From CAMBRQ01 sp945870325 (GTDB lineage Bacteria; Bacillota; Clostridia; Lachnospirales; Lachnospiraceae): a stretch of 64,000 bases of DNA. Positions within the stretch are counted from its first letter, which is position 1, and every line of letters begins with the position of its first letter. Below, piece after piece: positions 30,978 to 40,017 of the stretch. The DNA lies in contig NZ_JBNPMC010000012.1 in assembly GCF_050313795.1 (NCBI RefSeq), forward strand, positions 15,266 through 79,265, read 5' to 3'. A program made the translations under genes and the position numbers. The notes beneath the pieces are model-generated. The model was given only the letters and a program-made list of their open reading frames with translations. It did no database searches and was not told the DNA's origin.

Positions 30978-32405
30978 GTGAACTGGGAGCAGTTATTATC
31001 AACGAAGAGAAATAGAGGAAGTTCGGCAAAGAATCGATATACCAGGAATTCTGACCTGCGCAGTGAATTCGAGAAGGACTACCATCGGATTATTGGCAGT
31101 GCGTCATTTCGCCGTCTACAGGACAAGACTCAGGTATTCCCGTTGGATAAGAGCGACTTTATCAGAACGAGGCTGACACATTCACTGGAGGTGTCCTCGT
31201 TTGCCAAATCTCTGGGACAGAATATTGGAGAAAATATATTGGTATATAAGAAAGATTCGAGTTTCACTCCGAGGATGAAAGAGGAGATATGCAGTATTCT
31301 TCAGTGTGCGGGGCTGATTCATGATATTGGGAATCCGCCGTTTGGACATTTTGGGGAAGATGCAATCAGAGATTGGTTTCGGAAGAATCTGTCGGCGCTT
31401 CAGTATCATGGAACACCGATTGATCAGATTCTGACACCGCAGATGCGGGAAGATTTCTATCATTTTGAGGGCAATGCACAGGCACTGAGGCTGGTGAGCA
31501 AACTGCATTTTCTAGTGGATGAGAATGGGATGAATCTTACCTATGCCCTTCTCAGTACGATTGTGAAATATCCGGTGTCTTCTGTGGAAATCAATGAGAA
31601 GTCCGGTAATATCAAGGATAAGAAACTGGGATATTATTTTGCGGATCAGGAGATATATGAAGAGGTTTCCAGAGAGACGGGGACGAATGGGAAGAGACAT
31701 CCGCTGACATTCATTCTGGAGGCGGCGGATGATATTGCTTATAAGACGGCGGATATTGAGGATGCATATATCAAGGGATTTTTGACGTATTATAAATTAT
31801 TGGATGAACTGACAGAATTGCAGGAGACATATTCGGGTGCAGGAAGCGGTGGATTTCAGCCGGCGGATAAATTGTCAGAACTGTATCTGCGCGGGAAAGA
31901 GAAACATGTGGAGAACCCGGAAGAGTATGCGATTAAGAATTGGATTATCCGGGTGCAGGGATTCCTGATCAGTTGTGCGACATATGGATTCACCTCCAAT
32001 TATCAGGCGATTATGCAGGGGACTTACGGACATGACCTTTTCTATCAGACATTTGCGGAGAAATTAATGGATCTTCTGGGAGATCTGGCATTTCGCGAAG
32101 TGTTCACAGCGGAAGCAATCTACCGGATGGAAGTGACAGAAGGGACGATGCTGGATTTCTTAATGGATAAGTTCATGACCTCAGTTGTGAAGTATGATGA
32201 CCACACGCAGCAGATGGATGCAATCAGTGCGAGGATGGTATCTTTTATTTCAAGCAATTATAAGCGGGCGTATCATTATCAGGCGGAAGGGAAATCGGAG
32301 ATTGAGAAGTTGTATCTGAGGCTGCTTCTGGTAACGGATTATATCTGTGGAATGACGGACAGTTATGCCAAGAGATTGTATCAGGAGTTGAAGGCGATTA
32401 TATAG
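30978..32405 (+). CDS. dgt: Deoxyguanosinetriphosphate triphosphohydrolase-like HD protein
   Basis: A 475-residue HD-domain enzyme expected to split dGTP or other dNTPs into nucleoside and triphosphate. FRRLQDKTQVFP and RTRLTHSLEVSSFAKSLG hold the first metal histidine. CAGLIHDIGNPPFGHFGE near residue 112 holds the HD pair. LEAADDIAYKTADIEDA near 245 gives the last metal aspartate. The size fits the type-1 Dgt family. The start is GTG 30978, the only in-frame start close to GGAAGAGAG. It may be cotranscribed with the acidic protein upstream. Confidence 0.92.
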   Translation: MNWEQLLSTKRNRGSSAKNRYTRNSDLRSEFEKDYHRIIGSASFRRLQDKTQVFPLDKSDFIRTRLTHSLEVSSFAKSLGQNIGENILVYKKDSSFTPRMKEEICSILQCAGLIHDIGNPPFGHFGEDAIRDWFRKNLSALQYHGTPIDQILTPQMREDFYHFEGNAQALRLVSKLHFLVDENGMNLTYALLSTIVKYPVSSVEINEKSGNIKDKKLGYYFADQEIYEEVSRETGTNGKRHPLTFILEAADDIAYKTADIEDAYIKGFLTYYKLLDELTELQETYSGAGSGGFQPADKLSELYLRGKEKHVENPEEYAIKNWIIRVQGFLISCATYGFTSNYQAIMQGTYGHDLFYQTFAEKLMDLLGDLAFREVFTAEAIYRMEVTEGTMLDFLMDKFMTSVVKYDDHTQQMDAISARMVSFISSNYKRAYHYQAEGKSEIEKLYLRLLLVTDYICGMTDSYAKRLYQELKAII

Positions 32406-32443
32406 GCGATTCATATATAAGAAAATAAAGTATGCATTTTTTA

Positions 32444-32483
32444 CAATCCTGGAGAATAGATTGTGATAAATAAACCAGGATTG
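32444..32483 (+). repeat. Inverted repeat in the leader of the 32.5-kb gene
   Basis: CAATCCTGG (32444) and CCAGGATTG (32475) are perfect 9-bp arms around 22 bases. The right arm ends next to the weak ribosome site GGAAG of the following TTG start, so it may modulate translation. Confidence 0.45.
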
Positions 32484-32494
32484 GAAGTGAAGGT

Positions 32495-33460
32495 TTGAAG
32501 CGTTTTATTCGTTATCTGTACGAATATAACCAGGGAAGAAGACTACGCAATGTGGGTTTCATTAAAGTAGAGCAAGGTGAAGAGGAGTGTGCGGTACATA
32601 TACATGGCAAAGGGCTGCACATGAAAGGCGAGAAGAAGTTGAGCATCTATCTGTTCTATGAAGATGGTGATGAATGCGTAGGCATATGGCAGGGAACAGT
32701 GGATAATGTGAACCCTGCCATTAATTACAGGCTGTATTATACGAAAGAGGATGTTGGAGTGCCGGGGAATTTCACGCGGATCAACGGGATTATCCTAGAG
32801 AGTGAGACGGGACACAGATATGCTGCTGTGTGGGATGACATGCCTGTCGATATAGAGCATATGCGCGTATGGCGGCAGAAGCCGGAAGGGCTAGAGGAAC
32901 GAATGCGGCAGGAAGTGACGCAGCGGGAAGAGCGTATGGAGGAGATACCAGAGGCGGAAGCGCCGGAAAAGGTGCCTTCAGAGAACACATCCTCAGAAGA
33001 TATGCCGACAGATAAGGTTTCGGAAGAAAAGATGGAACCAGAAAATTCTCCGTCTGAAGAGGGGGAAGAGGTGCAGATGATGGAAGAGGCATGTGCGGAG
33101 AACGTAAAAAGCGATTCTTCATCCGAGGCGCAGCCTGCCAGCCCTTTTAAGTGCTCTAAGATCCAGCGCAGTGAACTGGCGCGTCTTCCAAGATGTGAAT
33201 GGAAGTGGTCCAATAATAGTTTTCTGCTGCATGGATATTATAATTACCATCATCTTGTGCTTCTGGATGATGGAGAGCGGTTAAGGCTTGGCGTGCCTGG
33301 CATCTATCATCCGCAGGAGGCAAAGGCGGCGGGGGCATTTGGCTTCTCGGAATTTGTTCCGATTCGGGATATCCGTATAGAACTTACAGAGGAAGAGAAG
33401 AATGACCAGGAGCAGTTCGGATACTGGTGCCGCTATGTCAAAAGACAGCCGCCCAGGTGA
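32495..33460 (+). CDS. Protein of unknown function (DUF6128-like) with acidic linker
   Basis: A 321-residue protein. The first 125 residues (FIRYLYEYNQGRRLRNVGFIKVE and later ILESETGHRYAAVWDD) resemble a domain I know only from Lachnospiraceae, probably DUF6128. A Glu/Ser/Pro-rich low-complexity linker covers about 130-210. The C-terminal 100 residues (FKCSKIQRSELARLPR, then NSFLLHGYYNYHHLVLLDDGERLRLGVPG) form a second conserved block. No signal or membrane segment. The start is TTG 32495 behind GGAAG; no ATG or GTG suits. It ends 41 bases before tadA. The function is unknown and the family call is tentative. Confidence 0.65.
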   Translation: MKRFIRYLYEYNQGRRLRNVGFIKVEQGEEECAVHIHGKGLHMKGEKKLSIYLFYEDGDECVGIWQGTVDNVNPAINYRLYYTKEDVGVPGNFTRINGIILESETGHRYAAVWDDMPVDIEHMRVWRQKPEGLEERMRQEVTQREERMEEIPEAEAPEKVPSENTSSEDMPTDKVSEEKMEPENSPSEEGEEVQMMEEACAENVKSDSSSEAQPASPFKCSKIQRSELARLPRCEWKWSNNSFLLHGYYNYHHLVLLDDGERLRLGVPGIYHPQEAKAAGAFGFSEFVPIRDIRIELTEEEKNDQEQFGYWCRYVKRQPPR

Positions 33461-33501
33461 TGAATCATCAGAATATAACGATGGATATATGGAGAAGTAC
33501 G

Positions 33502-33975
33502 ATGCAGAGTATAGACGAAAAATACATGAAAGAAGCGATCAAACAGGCGAAAAAAGCCTATGCGATCGGTGAGGTCCCGATTGGATGCGTCATTGTATAT
33601 CAGGATAAGATTATCGGGCGCGGCTATAATAGAAGGACGACGGATAAGAATACACTGGCACATGCAGAACTGATTGCAATTAAAAAAGCAAGCAGGAAGA
33701 TGAATGACTGGCGTCTGGAAGAATGCACCATGTATGTGACTCTGGAGCCCTGCCAGATGTGTTCCGGCGCGATTGTACAATCCCGGATGACCAGAGTGGT
33801 AGTAGGCTGTATGAACCCGAAAGCCGGGTGCGCAGGTTCTATTCTGAATCTGCTCCAGATGGAGGAATTCAATCATCAGGTGGAACTGACAACCGGGGTA
33901 ATGGAAGAAGAATGCAGCCAGATGATGAAGTCATTTTTCAAGGAATTGCGGGAAGCGAAGAAAAGAGAAAAGTAA
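33502..33975 (+). CDS. tadA: tRNA-specific adenosine deaminase TadA
   Basis: Deaminates A34 of tRNA-Arg(ACG) to inosine. The 157-residue zinc enzyme has His54-Ala-Glu56 (AHAELIAI) and Cys84-x-x-Cys87 (EPCQMC), the complete zinc and catalytic set, plus the N-terminal GEVPIGCVIV. The ATG at 33502 has GGAGA six bases upstream; in-frame upstream starts at 33427 and 33481 lack a ribosome site and overlap the previous gene. The SRP RNA gene ends opposite, just downstream. Confidence 0.95.
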   Translation: MQSIDEKYMKEAIKQAKKAYAIGEVPIGCVIVYQDKIIGRGYNRRTTDKNTLAHAELIAIKKASRKMNDWRLEECTMYVTLEPCQMCSGAIVQSRMTRVVVGCMNPKAGCAGSILNLLQMEEFNHQVELTTGVMEEECSQMMKSFFKELREAKKREK

Positions 33976-33978
33976 AAT

Positions 33979-34027
33979 AAAAAGAGGGTGTTCCAAAGTC
34001 GTAAGATGACGATGCGGATACCCTCTT
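33979..34027 (-). terminator. Terminator of the SRP RNA gene
   Basis: On the minus strand AAGAGGGT and ACCCTCTT pair, enclosing TCC/GGA and CGTCAT/ATGACG-type inner pairing, and are followed by TTTTTATTTTAC. It starts immediately after the tadA stop codon and may also serve tadA. Confidence 0.75.
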
Positions 34028-34039
34028 ATCATATGCTCT

Positions 34040-34304
34040 TCTTTGTGCATTGCGCTTCGAACGTAGATTCCCAGACGTTACCTTAACAGTTAACTCAGCC
34101 CAGGCACCCTTACGGCACCCGGAAGGTTCTGCTTAGTGTTGCTTCGTTCCCGACCTGACACGATTCACAGAATTCCGTCGCGTAAGACCCAAGCCTCGAC
34201 GCCACTTGTCAAGGGCAGCTCTACAAATCTATGCCCTCTGCGCAATATCACCCCTGCTATAGCGGATTGCAGGTACAAGGTACCGCTAACACCCCGGCTG
34301 CACG
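34040..34304 (-). ncRNA. ffs: Signal recognition particle RNA, Gram-positive large type (scRNA)
   Basis: The minus strand contains the SRP domain IV core GTCAGGTCGGGAACGAAGC, with the GGAA tetraloop and asymmetric loop that bind Ffh. Toward the 5' end, GCCGGGGTGTTAGCGGTACC followed by TGCAATCCGCTATAGCAGGG is the Alu-type domain (helices 2-4) of Bacillus/Clostridium scRNA. The long helix 5 is supported by ATTGCGC near the 5' side pairing with GCGCAAT near the 3' end. The 5' end is set by the promoter and is approximate; the 3' end is placed after helix 5 and is uncertain by about 20 bases. It guides membrane proteins to the translocon. Confidence 0.92.
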
Positions 34305-34310
34305 AGTTCT

Positions 34311-34339
34311 AATTTACATTATTTTAAGCGAAATGTCAA
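34311..34339 (-). promoter_or_regulatory. Promoter of the SRP RNA gene
   Basis: Minus-strand perfect TTGACA, 17-base spacer and TAAATT, about seven bases before the predicted 5' end of the RNA. Confidence 0.8.
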
Positions 34340-34369
34340 TGGGGTAAGGAAAAACCTTGTGTTATAGTA

Positions 34370-34398
34370 CTGACTTTTTGGATGATGCATGTTATAAT
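34370..34398 (+). promoter_or_regulatory. Promoter of the B12/radical-SAM protein gene
   Basis: CTGACT and TATAAT spaced by 17 bases, 51 bases before the start codon and divergent from the SRP RNA promoter. Confidence 0.65.
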
Positions 34399-34448
34399 TC
34401 AGGCAAAAATCATCCATGTCATATGATAATGGAGATTGGGAGATAAAC

Positions 34449-36191
34449 ATGAAGATATTATTGGTGGCTGTGAATGCCAAATACATACATTCGAACCTTG
34501 CCGTGTACAGCCTGAAAGCATATTCGCAGGATGAAGGGGTTGAATTGGCGGAATATACGATTAACCAGCAGAAAGATGATATTCTCATGGACATCTATAA
34601 GCGTAAGCCGGATGTCCTGTGTTTTTCATGCTATATCTGGAATCTGGAATATATCGAGGATCTTATCCGGGAACTGGGGAAATTAAGACAGGGTCTGCCA
34701 ATCTGGCTTGGCGGCCCGGAGGTATCCTATGACTCGGAAGATGTTCTGGGGCGTCTTCCCCAAGTGAAAGGTGTTATGAAAGGGGAAGGAGAAGAGACAT
34801 TCGCAAGGCTGTGCAGGGCATATCGTGAAGAGGGAGGCACAGATGAAAGCCTGCGAAGGATTGACGGGATTACCTTCCGAGATTCAAAAGGAGATGTGGA
34901 GGTACAGCCGTGGCGTCAGGTTATGGCATTAAGCAAAGTGCCATTTATCTATCATCAGATTGAAGATTTTGAACACAAGATTGTCTATTATGAGAGCAGC
35001 CGGGGATGCCCGTTTTCCTGTAGTTATTGTCTTTCGTCTGTGGACAAGCGACTGAGATTCCGGAATCTGGAGTTGGTAAAAAAGGAATTACAGTTCTTTA
35101 TCGACCATGAAGTGCCGCAAGTGAAGTTCGTGGATCGGACATTCAACTGTAAGCATGATCATGCGATGGCTATCTGGAACTATATTGTAGAACACGACAG
35201 AGGAATTACGAATTTTCATTTTGAGGTGGCAGCCGATCTCTTGAATGAAGAGGAACTTCGGCTTCTGGAGAGCATGCGCCCGGGACTGGTGCAATTAGAG
35301 ATCGGGGTACAGTCTACGAACCCGGATACCATCCGGGAGATACGCCGGACGATGGATTTTGCGAAGGTTGCGAAGATTGTGAATAGAATCCGGAAGAGTG
35401 GGAATATTCATCAGCATCTGGATCTTATTGCAGGGCTTCCATATGAAGATATCCATAGTTTTGCCCGTTCGTTTGATGATGTCTATGCATTGAAACCGGA
35501 ACAGTTGCAATTGGGATTCCTGAAAGTTCTGAAGGGATCTTATATGGAAGAGCAAAAAGAAGCGTATGGACTGGTCTATAAGAGTAAGCCGCCTTATGAG
35601 GTCTTATATACCAAGTGGCTGATCTATGAGGATGTAATCCGGCTGAAGGGCATAGAGGAGATGGTAGAGGTATATTATAATAGCAGACAGTTTACCTATA
35701 CTATGGAAGCGCTGGAGGGAGAGTATGATTCGGCGTTCCGAATGTACGATGAGCTGCGCGGGTTTTATGAGGAGAAGAATCTTGGCAGCATCCAGCATAA
35801 GCGAAGCGCCAGGTATGAGATCCTGTTGGAATATATTAAAAGAAACCATGAGGCAAAGAAGGAGTATTACCGGGAATTGTTAACGTATGATTATTATCTT
35901 CGGGAGAATGCGAAGATGCGCCCGGAATTCGCCGGAGAGTATAAGGTGTCCAAAGAACAGTTAAGGGCATTTTATGAAAATGAGGAAGAGATGCGGGAGT
36001 ATCTTCCGACATATGCTGGTTATGACAGGAATCAGATGCGTAAGATGACCCATCTGGAATATTTTGATTATCTTGGGGAATACATTCTGTTCGATTATCA
36101 GGAGCGGAATCCTTTGAGTCAGGATGCAAGAACTTGCGCAGTAGAAGCACAGAAACTTTATAAAGAGAAGAGAAAACACTGTGAAGGATAG
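34449..36191 (+). CDS. B12-binding domain radical SAM protein (DUF4080 type)
   Basis: A 580-residue protein. Residues 1-140 form a cobalamin-binding-like Rossmann domain (KILLVAVNAKYIHSNLAVYSLKAY). The radical SAM core holds Cys187, Cys191 and Cys194 in RGCPFSCSYC, which bind the [4Fe-4S] cluster. The C-terminal region after about residue 400 corresponds to DUF4080. GGGAGA precedes ATG 34449; the ATG at 34416 has no ribosome site. The family is common in Clostridia and its reaction is unknown; methyl transfer or ring chemistry would fit a cobalamin radical enzyme. nth follows after 31 bases, so they may share a transcript. Confidence 0.88.
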   Translation: MKILLVAVNAKYIHSNLAVYSLKAYSQDEGVELAEYTINQQKDDILMDIYKRKPDVLCFSCYIWNLEYIEDLIRELGKLRQGLPIWLGGPEVSYDSEDVLGRLPQVKGVMKGEGEETFARLCRAYREEGGTDESLRRIDGITFRDSKGDVEVQPWRQVMALSKVPFIYHQIEDFEHKIVYYESSRGCPFSCSYCLSSVDKRLRFRNLELVKKELQFFIDHEVPQVKFVDRTFNCKHDHAMAIWNYIVEHDRGITNFHFEVAADLLNEEELRLLESMRPGLVQLEIGVQSTNPDTIREIRRTMDFAKVAKIVNRIRKSGNIHQHLDLIAGLPYEDIHSFARSFDDVYALKPEQLQLGFLKVLKGSYMEEQKEAYGLVYKSKPPYEVLYTKWLIYEDVIRLKGIEEMVEVYYNSRQFTYTMEALEGEYDSAFRMYDELRGFYEEKNLGSIQHKRSARYEILLEYIKRNHEAKKEYYRELLTYDYYLRENAKMRPEFAGEYKVSKEQLRAFYENEEEMREYLPTYAGYDRNQMRKMTHLEYFDYLGEYILFDYQERNPLSQDARTCAVEAQKLYKEKRKHCEG

Positions 36192-36222
36192 AGAAAGCAG
36201 ATTACATAGATAAGGAGATATC

Positions 36223-36849
36223 ATGAAAAAAAGAACGAAAGAGATACTGGCACTGCTGGATGAACAGTATGGAACCGAATATGTATGCTATCTGAATTAC
36301 GAGACTCCGTGGCAGCTTTTGGCTGCAACTATGCTGAGTGCGCAGTGTACGGATGCCAGAGTGAATATTGTGACGGCGGATCTGTTTCAGAAGTACACGT
36401 CGGTAGAAGCATTTGCTGAGGCGGACTTAAAAGAACTGGAGCAGGATATTAAGCCCACGGGATTCTACCATAATAAAGCGAAGAATATCATTGCCTGCAT
36501 GAAGGATATCAGGGATAAATTCGACGGAGAAGTTCCGCATACACTGGAAGATCTGACTTCGCTGGCGGGTGTGGGAAGGAAGACTGCCAATGTGATTCGG
36601 GGTAATATCTATCATGATCCGAGTGTTGTGGTAGATACTCATGTGAAGCGGATCTCTAACCGGTTGGGTCTTACGAAGAATCAGGACCCGGAGAAGATAG
36701 AGATGGATCTGATGAAAGAACTTCCCAAGGATCATTGGATTCTGTATAATATCCAGATTATAACGTTTGGCAGGACGATCTGTACGGCAAGGAGCCCGAA
36801 GTGCCAGAATTGTTTCTTGCAAAAATATTGCAAAGAGTATAAAATGTAG
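36223..36849 (+). CDS. nth: Endonuclease III (DNA glycosylase/AP lyase)
   Basis: Removes oxidised pyrimidines from DNA. The 208-residue protein has the helix-hairpin-helix LAGVGRKTANVI with the catalytic Lys near residue 120, the Asp of VDTHVKRISNRLG near 138, and the C-terminal cluster C-x6-C-x2-C-x5-C (CTARSPKCQNCFLQKYC). All catalytic features are intact. ATG 36223 follows AAGGAGATATC. It probably shares a transcript with the radical SAM gene upstream and a small membrane peptide gene downstream. Confidence 0.96.
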   Translation: MKKRTKEILALLDEQYGTEYVCYLNYETPWQLLAATMLSAQCTDARVNIVTADLFQKYTSVEAFAEADLKELEQDIKPTGFYHNKAKNIIACMKDIRDKFDGEVPHTLEDLTSLAGVGRKTANVIRGNIYHDPSVVVDTHVKRISNRLGLTKNQDPEKIEMDLMKELPKDHWILYNIQIITFGRTICTARSPKCQNCFLQKYCKEYKM

Positions 36850-36879
36850 TGAAGTATCAAGAGAGAAGAAGGTAGTTGT

Positions 36880-36984
36880 ATGAATTTTAACGACAGAAAG
36901 ACTAGGAGAATTATAGCGATTGTGATCATGGTTGTCATAGTGGCTATGGTTGCAACCACGATCATACCATATCTGATGGTGTAG
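36880..36984 (+). CDS. Small single-span membrane peptide, 34 residues
   Basis: The reading frame starts at ATG 36880 behind AGAAGG and encodes a basic N-terminus (NFNDRKTRR) followed by one hydrophobic helix (about residues 11-30) and a short end. It lies between nth and the VanW gene in the same direction with normal spacing. The basic-then-hydrophobic design is that of many small clostridial membrane proteins. No family name can be given. Coding nature is supported by the ribosome site, the composition and the tidy fit between neighbours. Confidence 0.55.
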   Translation: MNFNDRKTRRIIAIVIMVVIVAMVATTIIPYLMV

Positions 36985-37017
36985 TGTTAGTTATCAGAGA
37001 GATATAGAGGGATTAGA

Positions 37018-38532
37018 ATGGCAGGAGAGTATCGTAGACAGAAAACGGGACGCAAGAGGAAGAAGATATCCAAAGCAAGACGGAGAAGAAGGAGAGTGCT
37101 TGCAGGTCTATTTTGCGTGTGTGCTTTCATTATCTTAGGCGTTGCATATGGAATTCTGCATCACTATGTGGGGGAATTCCCGGAAGATAAGATCTGCGAC
37201 AATATCTTTATCGGAGACATGGACGTATCCGGGATGACTCAGAAGGAAGCAAAGGAAGCGTTACAGCAGCATCTGGCAGAAGACCAGGCGAAGGTGGTGA
37301 CCATGAAAGTGGGAGATACATCTGCGAACGCAACATTGGAGGAACTGGGGCTTGCATATCAGGATATAGATAAGACGATACAAAAAGCGGTAAATTATGG
37401 AAAAAAGGGCAGCATCTGGGGACGTTATCGGAAGTTAAAAAGACTTTCTAAAGAGAGACTGACGCTGGCGGAGAATTTTATATTGGATGAGGAAAGGGCT
37501 GGTGCCATTATTACAGAGCGCGTGGTGCCGCTGGCGGATCATGCGGTAGATGCAGCGATTGAGAAGAGTGCAGGCGGATTCCGGATTACCAAGGAACAGG
37601 AAGGAAAGACCGTTAATATAGAATCTTCCTTATCTGAGATTGAGAATGCATTGAATCATGAGTGGAAACATGAAGACCTATCCGTTAAGATGGTTTTGAA
37701 GAAAGAGAAGCCGAAGGTCACGGAGGAAGACCTACAGACCATACAGGATGAATTGGGAACATTTTCTACAGATGCAGGCGGAGGCGAGAGATGGCAGAAC
37801 CTTAAGACGGGTGTGGATCATTTGAATGGCAAAGTACTGATGCCGGGAGAAGAACTGTCGGTTCATGATGAGACGGCTCCTTATGATGCAGAGCATGGAT
37901 ATGTAGAAGCAGGATCTTATGAGAACGGGCAGGTAGTGGACTCTTTTGGCGGAGGAATCTGCCAGGTATCCACGACGTTATATAATGCGGTGTTATTCGC
38001 AGAACTGGAGGTCGTGGAGCGGTATCCGCACTCCATGCTGGTAAATTATGTGTCACCTTCCAGAGATGCGGCGATTGCAGGGGATTATCTGGACTTTGTA
38101 TTTAAAAATAGTTATGATACCCCTATCTATATAGCGGCGGGGATTGATGGCGCGAATCAATTAAGGTTTACAATATATGGAAAAGAGACCCGTGATCCGG
38201 GAAGAAGTGTGGATTTTGAAAGTGAAACGCTTACGACGGATGACTATGGGGTCACTTACAAGGAGGACGCAGAGGCACCTCTTGGCAGCATAAGTTATGC
38301 GGGAAGTCCGCATACCGGTAAGACGGCTCAGTTGTGGAAGATAGTGTACCAGGATGGAGTGGAAGTCAGCCGGGATGTGATTAACTATAGTACATATGAG
38401 AAATCGGATCAGATCATTAAGGTAGGGACGGCTTCGGAGAATGCGGAAGCGGCGGCGTTGGTGAGAGCGGCAATTGCGACCCAGGATCAGGGGAAGATCA
38501 ATGAGGCGGTTGTTCAGGCGGCACAGTTGTAG
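37018..38532 (+). CDS. VanW family protein with peptidoglycan-binding-like domain
   Basis: A 504-residue exported protein. A very basic N-terminus (residues 5-27, rich in R and K) precedes one membrane helix (about 28-48). Residues 60-240 form the PG_binding_4 domain (NIFIGDMDVSGMTQKEAKEAL). The VanW domain follows with FSTDAGGGERWQNL and DSFGGGICQVSTTLYNAVLFAELEVVERYPHS (key part GGGICQVSTTLYNA). The name comes from an accessory gene of vanB clusters; most such proteins are not resistance genes and likely act on the cell envelope. GGGATTAG precedes ATG 37018. Confidence 0.9.
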   Translation: MAGEYRRQKTGRKRKKISKARRRRRRVLAGLFCVCAFIILGVAYGILHHYVGEFPEDKICDNIFIGDMDVSGMTQKEAKEALQQHLAEDQAKVVTMKVGDTSANATLEELGLAYQDIDKTIQKAVNYGKKGSIWGRYRKLKRLSKERLTLAENFILDEERAGAIITERVVPLADHAVDAAIEKSAGGFRITKEQEGKTVNIESSLSEIENALNHEWKHEDLSVKMVLKKEKPKVTEEDLQTIQDELGTFSTDAGGGERWQNLKTGVDHLNGKVLMPGEELSVHDETAPYDAEHGYVEAGSYENGQVVDSFGGGICQVSTTLYNAVLFAELEVVERYPHSMLVNYVSPSRDAAIAGDYLDFVFKNSYDTPIYIAAGIDGANQLRFTIYGKETRDPGRSVDFESETLTTDDYGVTYKEDAEAPLGSISYAGSPHTGKTAQLWKIVYQDGVEVSRDVINYSTYEKSDQIIKVGTASENAEAAALVRAAIATQDQGKINEAVVQAAQL

Positions 38533-38587
38533 TTCGGCTGTGTATGCGGTTCTGAATTATTTAATGGATATAGATATTAGGGGAAGG

Positions 38588-38618
38588 ACCCCCGCTTGGG
38601 AGAAGCGGGGGTGTTCTG
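38588..38618 (+). terminator. Terminator after the VanW gene
   Basis: ACCCCCGCTT and AAGCGGGGGT form a 10-bp stem with a six-base loop followed by GTTCTGTAT, a weak T-tract. Confidence 0.5.
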
Positions 38619-38639
38619 TATATTTAGAGGTGAAGGTGT

Positions 38640-39572
38640 ATGAAGATAGGGACAGATTCGGAGAATTTGTTAAGCGAGACGGCGGTTGTGTGTGGGCAGT
38701 CGAAGGGGATTGGGATACATGGGATTGCGTCGGTTGTGAATTCGTTGGCGGCATCTGGTGGGAAGTGTCTGGGTGTTGAGGTGCAGATTACGATTCCGGA
38801 GTATGCGTATAAGTCCAGGATTCGTACGATGGAGAAGATTATGAAGAATACCTGTAAAGAGCAGGGGATAGAACTGACTGGCGTGAAGGGTGTGCAGAGC
38901 CCTGTGGTCAATATTCCTGTGGTTACGGTTACGGGTATTGCGCGAGCGCCAAAGGACGAGCCGTGGTGTCTGGAGACTGGACGAGCCGGGCAGGATGTTG
39001 TCCTTACCGGATGGGCTGGTATGGATGGCATGGTACGGATCGCGGATGAGAGAGAACAAGAATTGAGGAAGAGATTCGCTCCGGCATTTATGAAGCAGAT
39101 ATTGTCTTACAGGGAGAAGATATTCGCCCTGAAAGAAATAGATGTTGCAAAAGCCGTGGGCGTATCTGCCGTGCGTCAGATTACAGAAGGAGGAATCCTG
39201 GCTGCTTTGTGGAATCTGGCGAAAGAAGCCGATACGGGACTGGAACTGGACATGAGAAAACTGTCTGTCCTGCAGGAGACGATAGAGGTCTGCGAGCATT
39301 ACAGGCTGAATCCTTACCAGTTAACGTCCGTTGGAAGTCTCCTGATGGTAACTGACGATGGGGAAGCACTGGCAGATGCGCTTCGAAGGGAACAGGTGGA
39401 AGCATCTGTCATTGGTCGGATGACGGATAACAATGATAAGATGCTTCACAACGGAGAAGAGGTTCGGTACATAGACCGACCTGCGCCGGATGAGATTATG
39501 AAGATATATAGCAAAGGAGCAGAAGATGGAAGATATCAGGAAACAGATATTGAAGTATCTGGAGAAGAATAG
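38640..39572 (+). CDS. AIR synthase (PurM/HypE)-related protein
   Basis: A 310-residue protein of the PurM-like ATP-binding superfamily (PurM, ThiL, HypE, SelD). The N-terminal half has the glycine-rich segment GIHGIASVVNSLAASGGK near residue 25, and the C-terminal half has ITEGGILAALWNLAKEADTGLELD near 180 and VGSLLMVTDDGEALADALR near 242. The usual DDAAV metal loop is altered (ETAVV). ATG 38640 follows GAGGTGAAGG. Its 3' end overlaps the next gene by 47 bases, so it is tied to the Lrp-type regulator and the aminotransferase. It is not a hydrogenase maturation gene by context. Substrate unknown; an amino-acid-linked role is inferred from the neighbours. Confidence 0.8.
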   Translation: MKIGTDSENLLSETAVVCGQSKGIGIHGIASVVNSLAASGGKCLGVEVQITIPEYAYKSRIRTMEKIMKNTCKEQGIELTGVKGVQSPVVNIPVVTVTGIARAPKDEPWCLETGRAGQDVVLTGWAGMDGMVRIADEREQELRKRFAPAFMKQILSYREKIFALKEIDVAKAVGVSAVRQITEGGILAALWNLAKEADTGLELDMRKLSVLQETIEVCEHYRLNPYQLTSVGSLLMVTDDGEALADALRREQVEASVIGRMTDNNDKMLHNGEEVRYIDRPAPDEIMKIYSKGAEDGRYQETDIEVSGEE

Positions 39573-40017
39573 CAGAGTTGATCTGGGAGAACTGGCAGTT
39601 CTTATGGGAACTGACGAAGTGACGATTGCCAATGAGATCGCACAGATGGAGAAGGAGAAGATTATCTGCGGTTATCATACGCTGATTGACTGGGATAAGG
39701 CAGGAGAAGAGCATGTGAATGCATTGATCGAGGTTCGTGTGACACCGCGAAGAGATCAGGGGTTCGATAAGACGGCAGAGAGAATCTGTAATTATCCGGA
39801 AGTAACAGCCGTTTATCTGATATCCGGAGGATATGATCTGTTAGTAACCCTGGAAGGAAAGACGCTTCAGGAGGTTTCAAGATTTGTCTCAGGCAAATTA
39901 TCTCCGATCGAAGATGTAATCAGTACTTCGACGTATTTTATATTGAAGAAATACAAAGACCATGGAACTATCATGTTCAAGAAAAATAAATCAGAAAGGA
40001 TGCTGGTGACACCATAA
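39526..40017 (+). CDS. Lrp/AsnC-family transcriptional regulator
   Basis: A 163-residue regulator with an N-terminal winged helix (ILKYLEKNSRVDLGELAVLMG, residues 8-28) and a C-terminal RAM domain (VNALIEVRVTPRRDQGFDKTAE and VYLISGGYDLLVTLEGKTL). Such proteins bind amino acids and act as leucine/asparagine-responsive regulators. ATG 39526 lies within the end of the upstream gene behind AGGAGCAGAAG, and its stop overlaps the aminotransferase start (TAATG). It therefore likely controls this three-gene operon and perhaps others. The ligand is unknown. Confidence 0.9.
   Translation: MEDIRKQILKYLEKNSRVDLGELAVLMGTDEVTIANEIAQMEKEKIICGYHTLIDWDKAGEEHVNALIEVRVTPRRDQGFDKTAERICNYPEVTAVYLISGGYDLLVTLEGKTLQEVSRFVSGKLSPIEDVISTSTYFILKKYKDHGTIMFKKNKSERMLVTP

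Noticed and set aside
37018..38532. Vancomycin resistance gene
   Set aside because: VanW-domain proteins are widespread in Clostridia, and no vanR/S/H/B/X genes accompany this one.
38640..39572. Hydrogenase maturation factor HypE
   Set aside because: It belongs to the same superfamily, but it lacks the HypE C-terminal cysteine and has no hydrogenase genes nearby.
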